From contig JACLAT010000155.1 of assembly GCA_018105865.1 (NCBI GenBank), positions 1 through 64,000 of the forward strand: DNA of 64,000 nucleotides. The letters are read 5' to 3'. The number at the start of each line of letters is the position of its first letter. Position 1 is the stretch's first letter. Of the stretch, positions 1-11,671 are shown piece by piece. The position numbers and the translations under genes are program-made. The notes beneath the pieces were generated by a model. The model did not search any database, was not told where the DNA came from, and worked only from the letters and a program-made list of their open reading frames with translations. The stretch comes from Metaphire vulgaris (lineage: Eukaryota; Annelida; Clitellata; Crassiclitellata; Megascolecidae).

Positions 1-592
1 GAGTGATGTTTAACTGGGCAAACTGTATATATCAGCACAAGAGAATCCACACTGGAGAGAAACCTTTTGATTGTTCTGTTTGTGGGATGATGTTTAACTG
101 GGCAAACTGTCTAAATCAGCACATGAACATTCACACTGGAGAGAAACCCTTTGAATGTTCTGTTTGTGGGATGATGTTTAACTGGGCAAACTGTCTAAAT
201 CAGCACATGAACATTCACACTGGAGAGAAACCCTTTGAATGTTCTGTTTGTGGGATGATGTTTAACTGGGCAAACTGTCTAAATCAGCACATGAACATTC
301 ACACTGGAGAGAAACCCTTTGAATGTTCTGTTTGTGGGATGATGTTTAACTGGGCAAACTGTCTAAATCAGCACATGAACATTCACACTGGAGAGAAACC
401 CTTTGAATGTTCTGTTTGTGGGATGATTTTAACTGGGCAAATAGTCGCAATCGGCACATGAGAAACCACACTGGAGAGAAACCCTTCGATTGTTCTGTTT
501 GTGGGATGATGTTTAACTGGGCAAATAGTCGAAATCGACACATGAGAATCCACAGTAGAGAAAAGCCATTGAATGCCTCTCCTGGGCAGTGA
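1..592 (+). pseudogene. C2H2 zinc-finger array, 5' partial, frameshifted
   Basis: This is the 3' part of a C2H2 zinc-finger coding sequence, cut on the left by the window edge. Seven fingers of 28 residues (84 bp) are joined by TGEKP linkers. The first is partial, four are practically identical (helix region NWANCLNQ), the sixth is broken and the seventh reads NWANSRNR. The spacing is C-x2-C-x12-H-x3-H. Near 427 one base is missing compared with the other units (gatgattttaac for gatgatgtttaac). The frame open from base 3 therefore stops at 461, and fingers six and seven continue in another frame to a stop at 590-592. The protein class usually binds DNA in the nucleus. The near-identical DNA units suggest recent unit duplication or homogenisation. 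The frameshift could be real decay or a sequencing error. Confidence 0.8.
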
Positions 593-1287
593 AACATTCT
601 CATTTGATTCAATGACTGTTGAAACTGATTAAGCACAGTTTATTTCTGAGGCTTTTGTAGAAATGACATCTATATCAACTCATTTCATTTGTTGTGAATA
701 GTTCTGAATTGCTTGCATGGTTTTCCATACAAGTGGTGATATTTTCAAGCAATTAATATTACAGCTTATTATTGTTCACAACTTATATAGATGTTCAATG
801 GAAATGTTTTATCTTTGGCAATTGTTCTCAAGTGTTTTGCAATTTTGTTTTGATCCTTTTGAATATAATTTTGTAAAAGCAGTTGCAAAATGTTCTGTCA
901 CTGAATTATTTGTCTGATCTTTTCATTGCTTTAATATTCGTTGATGAAACTGTAAGAGGGACTTATTTTATTGTTCATAAAATAGGGCATTGTTGTTGCT
1001 CCACTTGATGTTTGCTTATTACATACTTACTTTTCCTGTAGCTTCCGAATTGTTTGTAGCCACCATCACCACCACCAGCACCCTTCACCATGATCATTGT
1101 TCTTATTTAGAAACATTAGTAATATTAGATGTTTTATGTAGCGGTTTGGAATATACATTCGTAGAAGAAGCCTTCATTACTAAGTTAGTAACGTTTATTA
1201 ATGCAATTCAGTTCTGTTTTGCATGTTTTGTATCTGTCATTGCTGTTTTTCATATAATTTCATGTTATTCCGATAACGAATTTTCAC

Positions 1288-1291
<4 letters not shown>

Positions 1292-1340
<49 letters not shown>
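1292..1340. repeat. (AT)n microsatellite
   Basis: Uninterrupted TA/AT dinucleotides over about 50 bases. Confidence 0.95.
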
Positions 1341-1345
<5 letters not shown>

Positions 1346-1654
1346 AAATAGACTTTTTAAAACTTCATATTTCCCTTCCAAGACATTTAGAGCTTGCTGT
1401 GTGCATAATCCTCTCATTAAATGTCCAACATACTGTCTTTTCCTTTAGCAATCTCTCTTTCATCAGGTCTTTCTGCTTTCCATTCTCTCAAAAATTCTCC
1501 ATTACTTATTTTATCCATCCAACTGATTTTTAGCATCCTTCTGAAACACCACATTTTAAATGCATCAATATTCTTTTGAATAGTTTTTGTTATTGTAAAT
1601 AATTAGGTCTAACATTTAAAATTGAAGTTAGTGGCGATAGGCCTACTTCTTCTG

Positions 1655-1790
1655 GGGAGTTATTATAATATAGAGAGAGTTATTATTATATATATAATAA
1701 TGAGGGGGGAGTCTTTATTATATATATAATAATGAGGGGGGAGTTATTATTATATGGGAGTCATTATAATATGCTACACCGGCGTTCAGT
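1655..1790. repeat. Solo arm of an AT-rich fold-back element
   Basis: The motif of GGGAGTTATTATAATATAG, then TATATATAATAATGAGGGGGG repeats, ending in GCTACACCGG, recurs at 12.35-12.47 kb and at both ends of the 21.3-21.9 kb element. Here only one arm is present. It is internally repetitive. Confidence 0.6.
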
Positions 1791-2216
1791 CGATAGAAGT
1801 CGATTAATCAAATCCATGAACTTTGCCGATTCAACTTCCTACGAGTAATAGGGCTACCAACCGTCGTCAATTTTGTTGAGACACAATGCAAATTGAAGTA
1901 GTATTAGATAAAAACGCTACTTTTGAAAATGCTATAGTCAGATTAAAACAAATTGAATTAAAACTTAATAACAGAATATATACTTAGCTGATTGCTATAA
2001 TATTAAAGCTTCCGAACTCTTTCCTTATATTCGAGTTTCCATCATTTACCAAAAAACCGCACATTGACAGTTTTCTTGATATACTGTCTAACAATCCAAT
2101 ATTTAATGCCATTTTCTCACTTATTTAAACATTTTCTCCGTCTACTGACGTCATTAGTGACTTCATCGTTGTTTACCATCGTTTATTGGTAAAAAGTCAT
2201 TAATTTATAGCAAATC

Positions 2217-2355
2217 TTGGAGTATCTGCGACGTGAGAACATTGCGTTCATTGAGCCTGACATGTGGTCCCCAAACAGCTCGGACTTGAATCCAGTCAAA
2301 TACGCTGTTTGGGGCGCCCTTCAACAGGTGGTATACAGTTGTCGATTTTTGTAAA
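2217..2355 (+). pseudogene. Tc1/mariner-type DDE transposase fragment
   Basis: A frame of about 45 residues contains WSPNSSDLNPVKYAVWGAL. This matches the signature around the second catalytic Asp region of Tc1/mariner (IS630 superfamily) transposases, typically W-x-P-N-S-P-D-L-N-P-x-D-Y-x-W. Here the usual P of SPD and the D of the PxDY part are changed (SSD, VKY). There is no upstream catalytic core, so this is a decayed remnant. I saw no terminal repeats around it. Confidence 0.7.
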
Positions 2356-2965
2356 TATTCATTTCTTGCCATTCATTGTTTACTGCATTACTGTAATGAA
2401 ATGGTATCAGAAATTTGTTACTACCATTCAGTAATGAAAATGTGAAATTTTCCCTGTGTTTTACACTGAAATTGCTTCTATGTTATTGCGTGTTCCAACA
2501 TTAACAGATAAAGAAACATGTTGTAAATGATAAAATAAATGTTAAAGATCTAAATTGACAGATTTTGATATAGGAAGGCCTGTGCTTATTCATGTAGATT
2601 AATTATGTGCTCATTTCGACTTTAAAACAATTCATGATGTATGAAAATATTTAGTCTAAACAGTTACTTGCATAATTCTAGAAAAACATAATTTCTAGTA
2701 CATTGATTCAGTGACTGGTGTTGAGTTAAATTATAATTCTATATTCTATATTTTTTTATCAATTTGCTTTTTTTGTTTTAACCTTTAAACATGTGTTTTG
2801 TGACATTTTCAGAGCATTTAAGAAATCAGAGGAAGTTTTTCCAACCATAATAGGATAAATTTCTGCAGATTCCACAAATGTACTTTGCAAAATAGCAAAG
2901 TTCTTCACGGTTGCAATATAATTAACAGTTTTTGGAAAAAGATATTTCTTATATATTTATGAAAT
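2356..2965. other. AT-rich non-coding stretch upstream of the zinc-finger ORF
   Basis: No ORF with recognisable features. A possible 3' splice site (TTTTCAG at about 2805-2811) precedes the zinc-finger ORF, which could therefore be the last exon of a longer gene. Confidence 0.35.
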
Positions 2966-3484
2966 ATGCAGAGTGCAGCTTCAGTGCATAATTTAAAAAT
3001 GTTTAAAACGTTCTCCTATATACATTCAATTGAACAACATGAAAGAATTAATATAGGAGAAAATCCATATGCATGTAAAGTATGCAAACAGACATTTGCT
3101 CACTTAAGCTCTCGTAGAAATCATGAAAGAATTCATACCAGAGAAAGGTCGTTTGTTTGCCAAAAATGCAAAAAGGCATTCAGTAAAATAGGAGATGTTA
3201 AACGTCATGAGAGGATTCATACAGGAGAAAAACCACATGCATGCAAAATATGCCAAAGAGCATTTAGTAACTTGAGCCATCTTAAATGTCATGAGAGGAT
3301 TCATACAGGAGAAAGGCCGTTTGTTTGTAAAATTTGCAAAAAAGCATTCAATCAAATAAGCATTCTTAGAATGCATGAAAGAATTCATCCAGGAGAAAAG
3401 CCGTTTGGATGTGAAATATTCAAAAAAGCATTCAATCGATCAGGCATCCTTAGAGAGCATGAAAGAATGCATAAATTACTGTGA
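2966..3484 (+). CDS. C2H2 zinc-finger protein, 172 aa ORF
   Basis: An intact ORF encoding four canonical C2H2 fingers (about residues 37-142) with HERIHTGEKP-type linkers, flanked by a degenerate finger at each end. The first has lost its cysteines (FKTFSYIHSIEQHERI) and the last has CEIF in place of CxxC. Unlike the array at the window start, the fingers differ from one another. Such proteins usually act as sequence-specific DNA-binding factors in the nucleus. There is no KRAB, BTB or other effector domain in the ORF. It may be a terminal exon or an unspliced gene, and I took the first in-frame ATG. One linker is RERS rather than GEKP. Confidence 0.7.
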   Translation: MQSAASVHNLKMFKTFSYIHSIEQHERINIGENPYACKVCKQTFAHLSSRRNHERIHTRERSFVCQKCKKAFSKIGDVKRHERIHTGEKPHACKICQRAFSNLSHLKCHERIHTGERPFVCKICKKAFNQISILRMHERIHPGEKPFGCEIFKKAFNRSGILREHERMHKLL

Positions 3485-4199
3485 ATAAACTGAGAGTTTC
3501 AATGAAAATTTTAGGAGATTTTATTTGGCATGATGCACATTAGACAAGAATGCAAGAATGCAAAAGAAATGCGGAAAAAATATATGATAAAATACAATCA
3601 ATTATAATTTATACTAGCACAAAAGACAATTAAGAAAAAACTAATTTTGGTCACCAAATGAAGAAATTAACAAACGTATGCATTAGCAAATCAAAGAAGC
3701 ACCAAACTATGATGAAAATTAGCAATGCATGGGATCATGAGATTCTAAAATAGTTGCACACAACAAGAACAACAACTACTGATGCATAAGCTGAGATCTT
3801 TTGATAGGAACTTTTACCGCTGTTGGCATAGCAGATATAACACTGTCTATCTGAAGCCAAATTCATTCCTTTGAAGTTGAAACCCTCTTCAGAGACAATA
3901 GAAGAGAAACCATTCTAAATAACGACTAGCCTCACAACACAAGATTTATGGAACGTGGCATTTTCCAGAATCAATTCTAAGTCATTGTTTTAGGCAATTG
4001 GCGCCGGAAAAAATCAGGAGATTTTACATACATGTCTAAACATCATAAAACCTCATTTAGCATAATAGACGCATTAGACTCGGCAATTTAATACTGCTCT
4101 CTCGAAATATGCTACAGAAAATCAATTTTTAAACGCCTGTTATAACTCAACTAAGGAGCTATATCTATTAATCAATCCAGCCTACAATGCATTCCCTTA
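3485..4199. other. Non-coding, nothing recognised
   Basis: AT-rich sequence with no ORF, repeat or RNA signature that I can support. Confidence 0.4.
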
Positions 4200-4207
4200 C
4201 TTATCAC

Positions 4208-4749
4208 CAGTGATGGGCAAAAGTTAACTAAAAATTAGTTAACTTTTAGTTAAACTACTTTTTTTTAGTTGCATCAAAAGTTAAACTGGTTGCCAGTAGT
4301 TGGGTAAAAGTTTAGTTAAGGCATTAGTTAAACTGGTTTTTTTTAGTTAACTTTTTTTAGTTAAACTTGAGTTATTCAGATTCTATGTCAGATGAAAACT
4401 TTGATCAGTCTGTGTTTTTGCGGTATATTCTCAAGGAATGAAACATTGTAACGTTGAAACAACCTCATTTAATATGCCGATCAGTGAATTTGTGGATATT
4501 GTGACAGCTGCTGTTTAAAATTATAATCGTAAATCGTGTTCGTTGCAGCTTGTAACATAGTTTTACTAGCTCAGTAGCTCATGTCAAAGTTAAAAAGTTA
4601 AAGGTAAAAGTTAAACTGCTTTTAATTAGTTATCAGTTAAAGTTAAACTGCTACAGTGAAAAGTTAGTTACTTAAAAAGTTAAACTGCTTGATTGCAAAA
4701 AAAGTTTAGTTAAAGTTTAACAAAAAAAATTAGTTAGTGCCCATCACTG
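4208..4749. mobile_element. hAT-type MITE with perfect 8-bp target duplication
   Basis: The element begins CAGTGATGGGCA and ends TGCCCATCACTG, perfect 12-bp terminal inverted repeats that start with the CA and contain the TGGGC typical of hAT elements. It is flanked on both sides by CTTATCAC (4200-4207 and 4750-4757), an 8-bp target site duplication as expected for hAT transposases. The 542-bp interior is non-coding and made of degenerate AGTTAAACT-like repeats, so the element is non-autonomous. Confidence 0.92.
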
Positions 4750-5005
4750 CTTATCACATATGTTACGTACCTTTTGAAACAATTGTCATCAATGTTCCTC
4801 TTCATGACATCAATAATATCGAAAGTATCGAAACTTCCATAACTTACAGTCGATAGTTAAAATTTTCGCCAAAAGTAAAAATCCGAGCATTAATTTCAAA
4901 CATCAAAATTCTTTTCTCCTTAAGAGAAAATGGCGTCGACCAGAATGTTTTCTAATGAAAAAATGAAAGCTGGACCCATATTTGAAAGAAATTCGGCACA
5001 TAAGA

Positions 5006-5346
5006 GCAGGCCCTCCGAGAGGGGGGGCAGGGGGGGCAACTGCACAGGGGCCCGGCGGTCTGGAGGGGGCCCGGGCCGATGATGAATATGTATAATTAAC
5101 AATAAAATGAATAATAACACTAAAGAATGGTTAAAATGTCAGTTCAGCAGAGGGGCCCGGCGAGGACAAGGGGGCTCGGGACACAGTGCTAAATGGCCGA
5201 TAAGGAAAAAAAAAGTTCGTCAACACTTAACACACTTATAATAAATGGCTGACGAGCAAAAAAAAGGTCGCCAAGAAATTATAACGACGAAAAGGGCCCG
5301 TCGGCCATTCTGCACAGGGGCCCGGAATTTCTCTCGGAGGGCCTGC
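5006..5346. mobile_element. MITE with 16-bp terminal inverted repeats and 6-bp target duplication
   Basis: GCAGGCCCTCCGAGAG at 5006-5021 is the exact reverse complement of CTCTCGGAGGGCCTGC at 5331-5346. ATAAGA is duplicated on each side (5000-5005, 5347-5352). The GC-rich subterminal parts repeat GCACAGGGGCCCGG. There is no transposase. The superfamily is not certain from the ends alone. Confidence 0.85.
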
Positions 5347-5568
5347 ATAAGAGTAGAGCTGTTACGGTTAGGGTTGTAACTTTTCCGGAAAAATAGTATG
5401 CACGAAATTATTCCGGAACATTCCAAAAAAATGCAACCGGAAGTGCCGCTCACATTTCCACAAAAACATTATATAGCGCTACAATCCTGATAGTTGTTAA
5501 CAAATTAAACTTACTTAGCATGATTTAAAGTGGCTTAGAAGGCATTACTGCCGGTGTGAAAGCCACTA

Positions 5569-5645
5569 GGGGCACTAACGGGGCTTGAACCCGCTCCATC
5601 AGCCTGACGCACCAGCATGTAACCCACTCTGCCATCTTCCGCCCC
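5569..5645 (-). repeat. tRNA-like sequence (tRNA pseudogene or SINE head)
   Basis: On the minus strand the sequence starts GGGGCGG, has a box A-like TGGCAGAGTGGGTTACATGC, a box B-like GGTTCAAGCCC with a T-stem, and closes with GTGCCCC pairing to the start. The anticodon arm does not form a clean 7-base loop, so a functional tRNA is unlikely. The promoter boxes would suit RNA polymerase III, as in tRNA-derived SINEs. I cannot see a clear tail. Confidence 0.6.
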
Positions 5646-5691
5646 CTGTTGTTACGATTAAGGTTGTAACTTTCCCGGAAAAATGCCCAAC

Positions 5692-5823
5692 AAATGATTA
5701 GTAATAAATAGTAATAATGATAATAAAAAAAATAATAAATAGTAGTAAAAGTAATAAATAGTAATAAATAATAATAAACATTGATATTAATAATAACAAA
5801 TAATAATAATAATAATAATAATA
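5692..5823. repeat. Degenerate (TAA)n microsatellite
   Basis: AATAAT/TAGTAA trinucleotide-rich block inside an AT-rich repeat whose flanks carry repeated TTTCCGGAA motifs (about 5380-5900). Confidence 0.8.
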
Positions 5824-5936
5824 GTCAACTTTTCCGGAATTATTCAGGAAAAGTACCGCTATTTTTCCGGAAATTTCCGGAATAATTCCGGAGGAAATTT
5901 CCGAGCTCACATCCCTAGCGCCTGCAATTTCAGTAT

Positions 5937-6416
<480 letters not shown>

Positions 6417-6974
6417 TAGTTTCACCTCGTGCAGTAGACTATCATGCAATCGGTTTCGATTCGGTTTCAACCTGAAAAACTTTGGTTCTGGTTCGGTTCG
6501 GTTTTTTGAACATCACTAGAATGCACAGCTTTTAAGCGTTAAAAATAGAGAAAGCGTCGTTTTTGTGTCATATCTATGATGAGTCAGCAGCACTGTCTAT
6601 GAGAATTAAAGTGATGTAAATTTTATGTAGATTTACTTTTATATAGCAATTACTGGCAATTGCATTAGCTGAGAAGACAAGGTGACTTTAATTCGCGCAT
6701 AATCGTGCATTGAATTTGCTATTCTCTACCAAAAAATTAATAACCGTCCAAATTTGTATGGTTAAAACCACGGTTTCGGTTCGGTTCACCGTAACAGCAC
6801 TACATAAGAGTTGCATTATGATTATAGGGCATAAGATACTAAATGTTTCCAAGTTTCAACGCTAAAACAAACATTTGAACTAGATAGCTAGGCCTATTGT
6901 TCTACTAATGACACCGTCCTAAGCCAGTCTACAATACCTGTTATAGAGCTAGGCACCAAAATTTGAAATCTCAT
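6417..6974. other. Non-coding, with a decayed repeat rich in GGTTCGGTT
   Basis: Two blocks of TTCGGTTCGGTT-like sequence, at about 6440-6520 and (inverted sense unclear) 6765-6800, suggest the ends of an old element. There are no clear terminal repeats or target duplication. Confidence 0.3.
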
Positions 6975-6975
6975 T

Positions 6976-7307
6976 TGAGGTTGTCCAGAAATTACGTAAC
7001 GCGGTTAGGGGGAGTCCGGCCATTTGTTACGAGGCGTGACGACAGAGGGGCTGCGTAAATGTGACGTAACGCAAAAAAATAAGTGATGACCGTTGACCTT
7101 TTCTGCTTGTCAGAGATTTTGGAGAGGAAAAATACAAGGATGACATTTTTTGCTTGTCAAGACTTTTCGGAAGACGAAAATGAGGAGGTCGGCCCGTTGC
7201 TGCGTCATATTTTAGGGGGTCTGACGTTTTGTTACGTCGCGTTACGTAGAAGGGGAGGGGTCAAAAAAGTGCCAAAATCGCGTTACTTATTTTATGGACG
7301 ACCCCTT
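6976..7307. mobile_element. MITE with imperfect inverted ends (GTCCATAAA/TACGTAACGCG type)
   Basis: The left end GGTTGTCCAGAAATTACGTA continues to AACGCG. The right end read on the other strand is GGGGTCGTCCATAAAATAAG then TAACGCG, so the termini are imperfect inverted repeats of about 27 bp. TTTGA lies next to each end and may be the target duplication. The interior repeats GTTACGT and has no transposase. ORFs here are by-products of the repeat. Confidence 0.55.
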
Positions 7308-7424
7308 TGATTGTTAACGCTTATCTTAGAGTGAAAGACCCCTTTTATGCTAGTGTTCTACGTAGGCTCATTGAACGCGTGGCTGCGGTTTAAGGGTGAT
7401 CACCTGCATGGGTGAAGGCTGAGT

Positions 7425-7785
7425 AGTCCTCTGGATAGTCCTCAATATTTAAAATCTATGTTAAATCATCCGAAACATTATCATTCAACAAGATTTGCTG
7501 ATTCATTGTTAAATGTACATAGAACAAACACTGAAATTGGTAAGAGAGCTTTTTCTATTTCTGGGCCAAAAATCTGGAACTCTCCCTCTGGTTGTCAGAT
7601 CTTCCAATAAACTGAGCATTTTCAGATCTAGGCTAAAAACACATCTCTTCCAATGAGCATTTCCTCCATAGTCTGTCTTGCTGTTTCCCTCTGACTGATC
7701 TCTGGAATGACCTGGTCTTTTGCGGATGGATTTGAAGTACCATCGATTTATACCCTTGAGTATTAGAAATGGTGCTATAGAAGTG

Positions 7786-7788
<3 letters not shown>
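7425..7788 (+). pseudogene. LINE 3' end (same family as the 16-19 kb LINE)
   Basis: Only the reverse-transcriptase C-terminal tail is left: a frame with HSTRFADSLLNV and KRAFSISGPKIWNS, typical of the end of CR1/L2-like ORFs. This is followed by the family's 3' UTR (CTGATCTCTGGAATGACCTGG) and a TTA-repeat tail. It is 5'-truncated with a broken frame. Confidence 0.8.

Positions 7789-7879
<91 letters not shown>
7786..7879. repeat. (TTA)n microsatellite at a LINE tail
   Basis: About 30 ATT/TTA units directly at the 3' end of the LINE fragment, probably the expanded LINE tail. Confidence 0.95.
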
Positions 7880-7881
<2 letters not shown>

Positions 7882-8110
7882 ACGTAGAGATTACTGTGAC
7901 AACTAATACAGTGACTGCGTGGACACATTACAAATGATAGATTACAATAGCTCAAAGTGAAATAGCCAAGTTTTGAGTCTCTTCTTGAAGGTGTCTGGCG
8001 TAATGGAGAGTTGAATGTAGGATGGGTCTTAGTTCCCAAAATGATTAATAAAGGGAGGAAAAGGAAATTGAATGTTAGGGGCACAAGTGTTGCACTGGCC
8101 TGACGATACT
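7880..8110 (-). pseudogene. LINE 3' fragment
   Basis: On the minus strand a short frame reads TPDTFKKRLKTWLFHFE, the usual C-terminal end of CR1/L2-like LINE ORFs. No reverse-transcriptase core remains. Confidence 0.55.
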
Positions 8111-10312
8111 TCCCACCCTCTCCATCTCTCGAAGAACGTTTGTGTAATTGCTCTAATTAGTTTATACTCTAGAATAATTGCTTTAATTATTATATTTATA
8201 TTATAATGTGATTTGGAGGATATAAACCTTTAAAAACTTTGAACATCCTAAAAAACACATTAAAATTTTTAAGGTAGTCTGATTTGGGGGCGGAGTATAT
8301 ATATACCGATCTACCCCCAGTCGCTACGCCATTGGGTGTAGCCGGTGAGTGAGGGGGCGTCGAAGGCATTGCTTGCAGTTTTAACGACCTGAAAAGTCTG
8401 ACAATCGAAATTTTAAAAAAAATGGTCACCACTTTTTCAGTTTTTCACACTTGATCTGAATTTTTGTGAAAAACTTTGAACTTTGGAGGACAAATTTCGT
8501 TTAAACAATATAAACTTTAAAACTTTTTAATGGTCCAGGTGTCTACTCTTCCCCGGGCTCGGTATTTCTCTCGACAGGCCTGCTTGATGAAGCATCGGGT
8601 CGGAGGCCCATTGAACTTGCTACTCTTCGACGAAAAATCCCACGCCAACAAACCTCTTGTATTAGGTCTATGGCATAGATTAAGCGCTTTGAAATAACAA
8701 AATTATATTCTCCTTGTTATTAGCTTTCTGTGCACCTCATTTTTTCCATACTTTCATGAGGCCTACTTACGAGAAGTAATGCGCATTAGACGCGTGTTTC
8801 ATCACTGTGGCTTATTCAATGGTCTTATCGTATCCCGTGCCGGTTGCCTATACTTAGAATGGTGCGCCTAACTTTACGGGGATTTCCAACTGTCTCATTG
8901 GAACACGTGACGCGCTACGCACAAACTATGGGCAGCGAGAACATTCATAATTCCTATCTTCAATAGGCTTTATTCTACTCTCGGGCCCGAATTACTTTTC
9001 TACTATTAGGCCTAGGCCCTTCTTTTATCTAATATCCAGGGGCGTAGGCTCCAACCATGGCTGATCGTGGGTTACGATATGGTGTTCCTCCCCCTGTGGT
9101 GGCGCAAGACCACCATGTGAGGCGTAGGAAAATTTTAAAATTTAATCACGCGTTCACTTAACATTTTCAGATTTTAGAGCTTAGACATTCATATGTCTTC
9201 ATTTAAACTTTTGCAATAAATCGAGGTATTAAGTAGCCATTCTCTCCCGTCATTTTTGACGGGTTAACAGCTAGTTATTTATAAAAACACAAGTTTCACT
9301 GGTCGATAGACGGCGATAGTTTTAATCATCAATGTCATACAGCACAGAGACCAGTTTTGCGTTGGCAGACAAGATAGTGGAATAGACGGTCAGGCAAAAG
9401 GCGATGACTCTTTTCGCTTCTCAAGCTTTTTGGTTTGATCATCGGCAAAGATCCTATATTTTAACAGAAATAATCGTCAAAATATCCATACACATTATGT
9501 TTTTTAAAAAACCGAGTGGCAACACTGGCATTGAGTGACATGAGTTTTTGTCATTTGACTAATAGTGAATCAGTGATCGACATAAGCAAATGTGAAATGC
9601 AAACTACGCTGAGATTAATATCTATGAATTTAGCGAATATTGCAAAATATTCGCGACAAAAATTTCATACGTTCCACGAGCCGGATTTCCGTTTATTACG
9701 TAGATAAACTTACTTTTGAAGAGTATTATTACCATGGATTTATTATTAGAGGATACGGCATTACGTCATTTCTAACCAGGCTGCGTGAAGCCAGTAGCGC
9801 GTAGGCTAAAAATAGCACCTCCATTGTTAGCGGCCATTGTGGTTGAATCGGACGTGGGGGGTAACTGAAAGTTGACAGTTGATGACAAGGAGGGAGGGTC
9901 AGTGTTATTTCTAGGATTTTGAATTTGGTGGGGTGTCGGGAAAATGGGGAAGTGTCAGAATTTTTAAGTCTCTTCCCGGAAAAAGGCTGACAAAAAAGGT
10001 CATCCGACAATAAAAGTTTGGGGGAAGGGGTGTCCTCCATTGGGGGGAGGGGGTGTTCAAAGCTAATTAGTATCCATTTTGCATTATCACATTACCAAAT
10101 TTTGGGGGTGTCGACCTCAAATGGGAGTGGTGGTGTTGAGGGGTGTTAGGAGGGTGTAAAAATATCCCTGGGAGGGGGTCGAAAATTGCCCAAAATTGTT
10201 GACATAATTAATGGACAGCCCCCATGCCTTATTGAAAACACGTTTAATGTCATCCAATAGGCTGTCCACTTGCTATTTTTCAGACACAAATTTCGAACAA
10301 TAGCATCTTAAT
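8111..10312. other. Non-coding, nothing recognised
   Basis: 2.2 kb without a gene I can support. It includes a G-rich stretch at about 9850-10200 with repeated GGGGTGT/GGAGGG motifs. Short ORFs there show no domain features. Confidence 0.4.
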
Positions 10313-10834
10313 CAGTGGCGGCTCAGTGGCGGCTCCACAGGGGGGCCCCGGGGGGCGTGCCCCTATTGAGTGCCTGGCCTCCCAGTGGCCCCTGTTGGGA
10401 CCCTATACCTAATACTACATACCTGACACCAAACGGTAGGCCCCCATGGTTAGAAGTTGCCACCCCAACGGCCCCCACTTGCCAAATCCTGGAGCCGCCA
10501 CTGGCCCAGGGGTGGGTCCGTGCCCCTATTGAGTGCCTGGCCCCCATTGGCCACCCGGTTGGAACCCTATACTTAATACTACATACCTAACAACAAGCGG
10601 TAGGACCCCCTGATTAGAAGTTGCCACCCCCAACACCCCCCACCACTTGCCAAATCCTGGAGCCGCCACTGGGCCCAGGGTGGGTCAGTGCCCCTATTGG
10701 GTGTCTGGCCCCAGTGGCCTCCCTGTTGGGACCCTATACTTAATACTACATACCTAACAACAAGCGGTAGGCCCCTATGATTAGAAGTTGCCATCCCAAC
10801 GCCCCCCCACTTGCCAAATCCTGAACCTCCACTG
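10313..10834. repeat. Tandem array (about 3 units) of a hAT-like MITE family
   Basis: Three units of about 160-190 bp each run from a GTGGCGGCTCCA/GGCCCAGGGTGGG start to GCCAAATCCTGGAGCCGCCACTG. The outer ends, CAGTGGCGGCTCC and GGAGCCGCCACTG, are inverted repeats typical of hAT MITEs. The units diverge by scattered changes. A related unit lies in each palindrome arm (about 41.0 and 61.4 kb). Frames in the array are not genes. Confidence 0.65.
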
Positions 10835-11454
10835 ATCTGAATCTCCATTTTCAATACATACTAATAAAAAGTTCTTAGATCATTGATAAAACATATCCGC
10901 AGCTATTCCCCATGGCTCAGCTGATGATTTTTTGGGTCTACCAATGTGGCTGCCGTTTGGGAATTTCCCAAAAAGTTGGCTTCAGCCAAATGACGTAATG
11001 CTGTCTCCTCTAATAATAACTCCATGATTATTACAGTTTTAAAAGGGTATGTCATTTCATTTTTTTTTAAAACTTATTTTAGGAAAAGATCGGTTTAAAC
11101 CATTCATTATAGTTTGTTAATTCAAATTATAGATTAAATATAAAAAGTAAATCAAATGCATTTTCAATAAATGAAAATGAAGGATAATCCTATAAGCAAG
11201 TTGGAGTTATTGATAGATATTTCTTTGAAAAAATTGGTAACATCCACTAACTCGAAAGATGGCGCCAGTCAGTGCTATCAGTGGAAGAATATTTCAATAT
11301 TTCTATATCGCTGCCCGAGAGCTTGGCGAGGCCTACCAGCTTATTCAGGAACACTCAATCTGGATAAAGTCCATAATTCCGTAATTCGTAGTTGGTGGTG
11401 GTCAACGTTGCAGATTAAGATTAAACCACGATTTTCATGTTCTTTGCTTCCAGA
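10835..11454. other. Non-coding, nothing recognised
   Basis: One unremarkable ORF of 97 codons (11171-11464) has no domain features and runs into a LINE remnant. I see no other structure. Confidence 0.35.
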
Positions 11455-11670
11455 TCTTCTTTGATAACTTATCCATCCATCGTTTTCTTGGTCTTCCTCG
11501 CCCTGTCTCCTTCTACTTTGTGCGTATGCAGTGCTTTGTAGGCCTATCTATTGTTGTCCATTCTTTTAACATGTCCAAACCAAGTTAATTTTTTGCGTAA
11601 TTTATCGATATTATAATTGTTTCTGTGGCTCCTGTCTGTTGTCTGTCTTCATTTCTCAAGTCTTCAGGTC
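11455..11670 (-). pseudogene. RTE/CFDP2-like LINE 3' remnant
   Basis: The minus strand encodes broken matches to the C-terminal part of the LINE seen at 28.1-28.9 kb (GHVKRM followed by KALHTHKVEGDR and RKRWMD-like residues). It is interrupted by frameshifts. Confidence 0.6.
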
Positions 11671-11671
11671 T

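Larger units (their letters stand above)
593..2216. other. AT-rich non-coding stretch with simple repeats
   Basis: No coding region is convincing here. It holds an AT dinucleotide microsatellite at about 1292-1340 and, at about 1655-1790, one terminal arm of the fold-back element that also occurs near 12.35 kb and 21.3-21.9 kb. The short ORFs here run through simple repeat or lack domain features. Confidence 0.5.

Noticed and set aside
5569..5645. Functional tRNA gene
   Set aside because: Box A and B are present, but the anticodon arm does not form a regular loop.
7083..7310. 75-codon ORF
   Set aside because: It lies within a MITE whose inverted ends account for the sequence.
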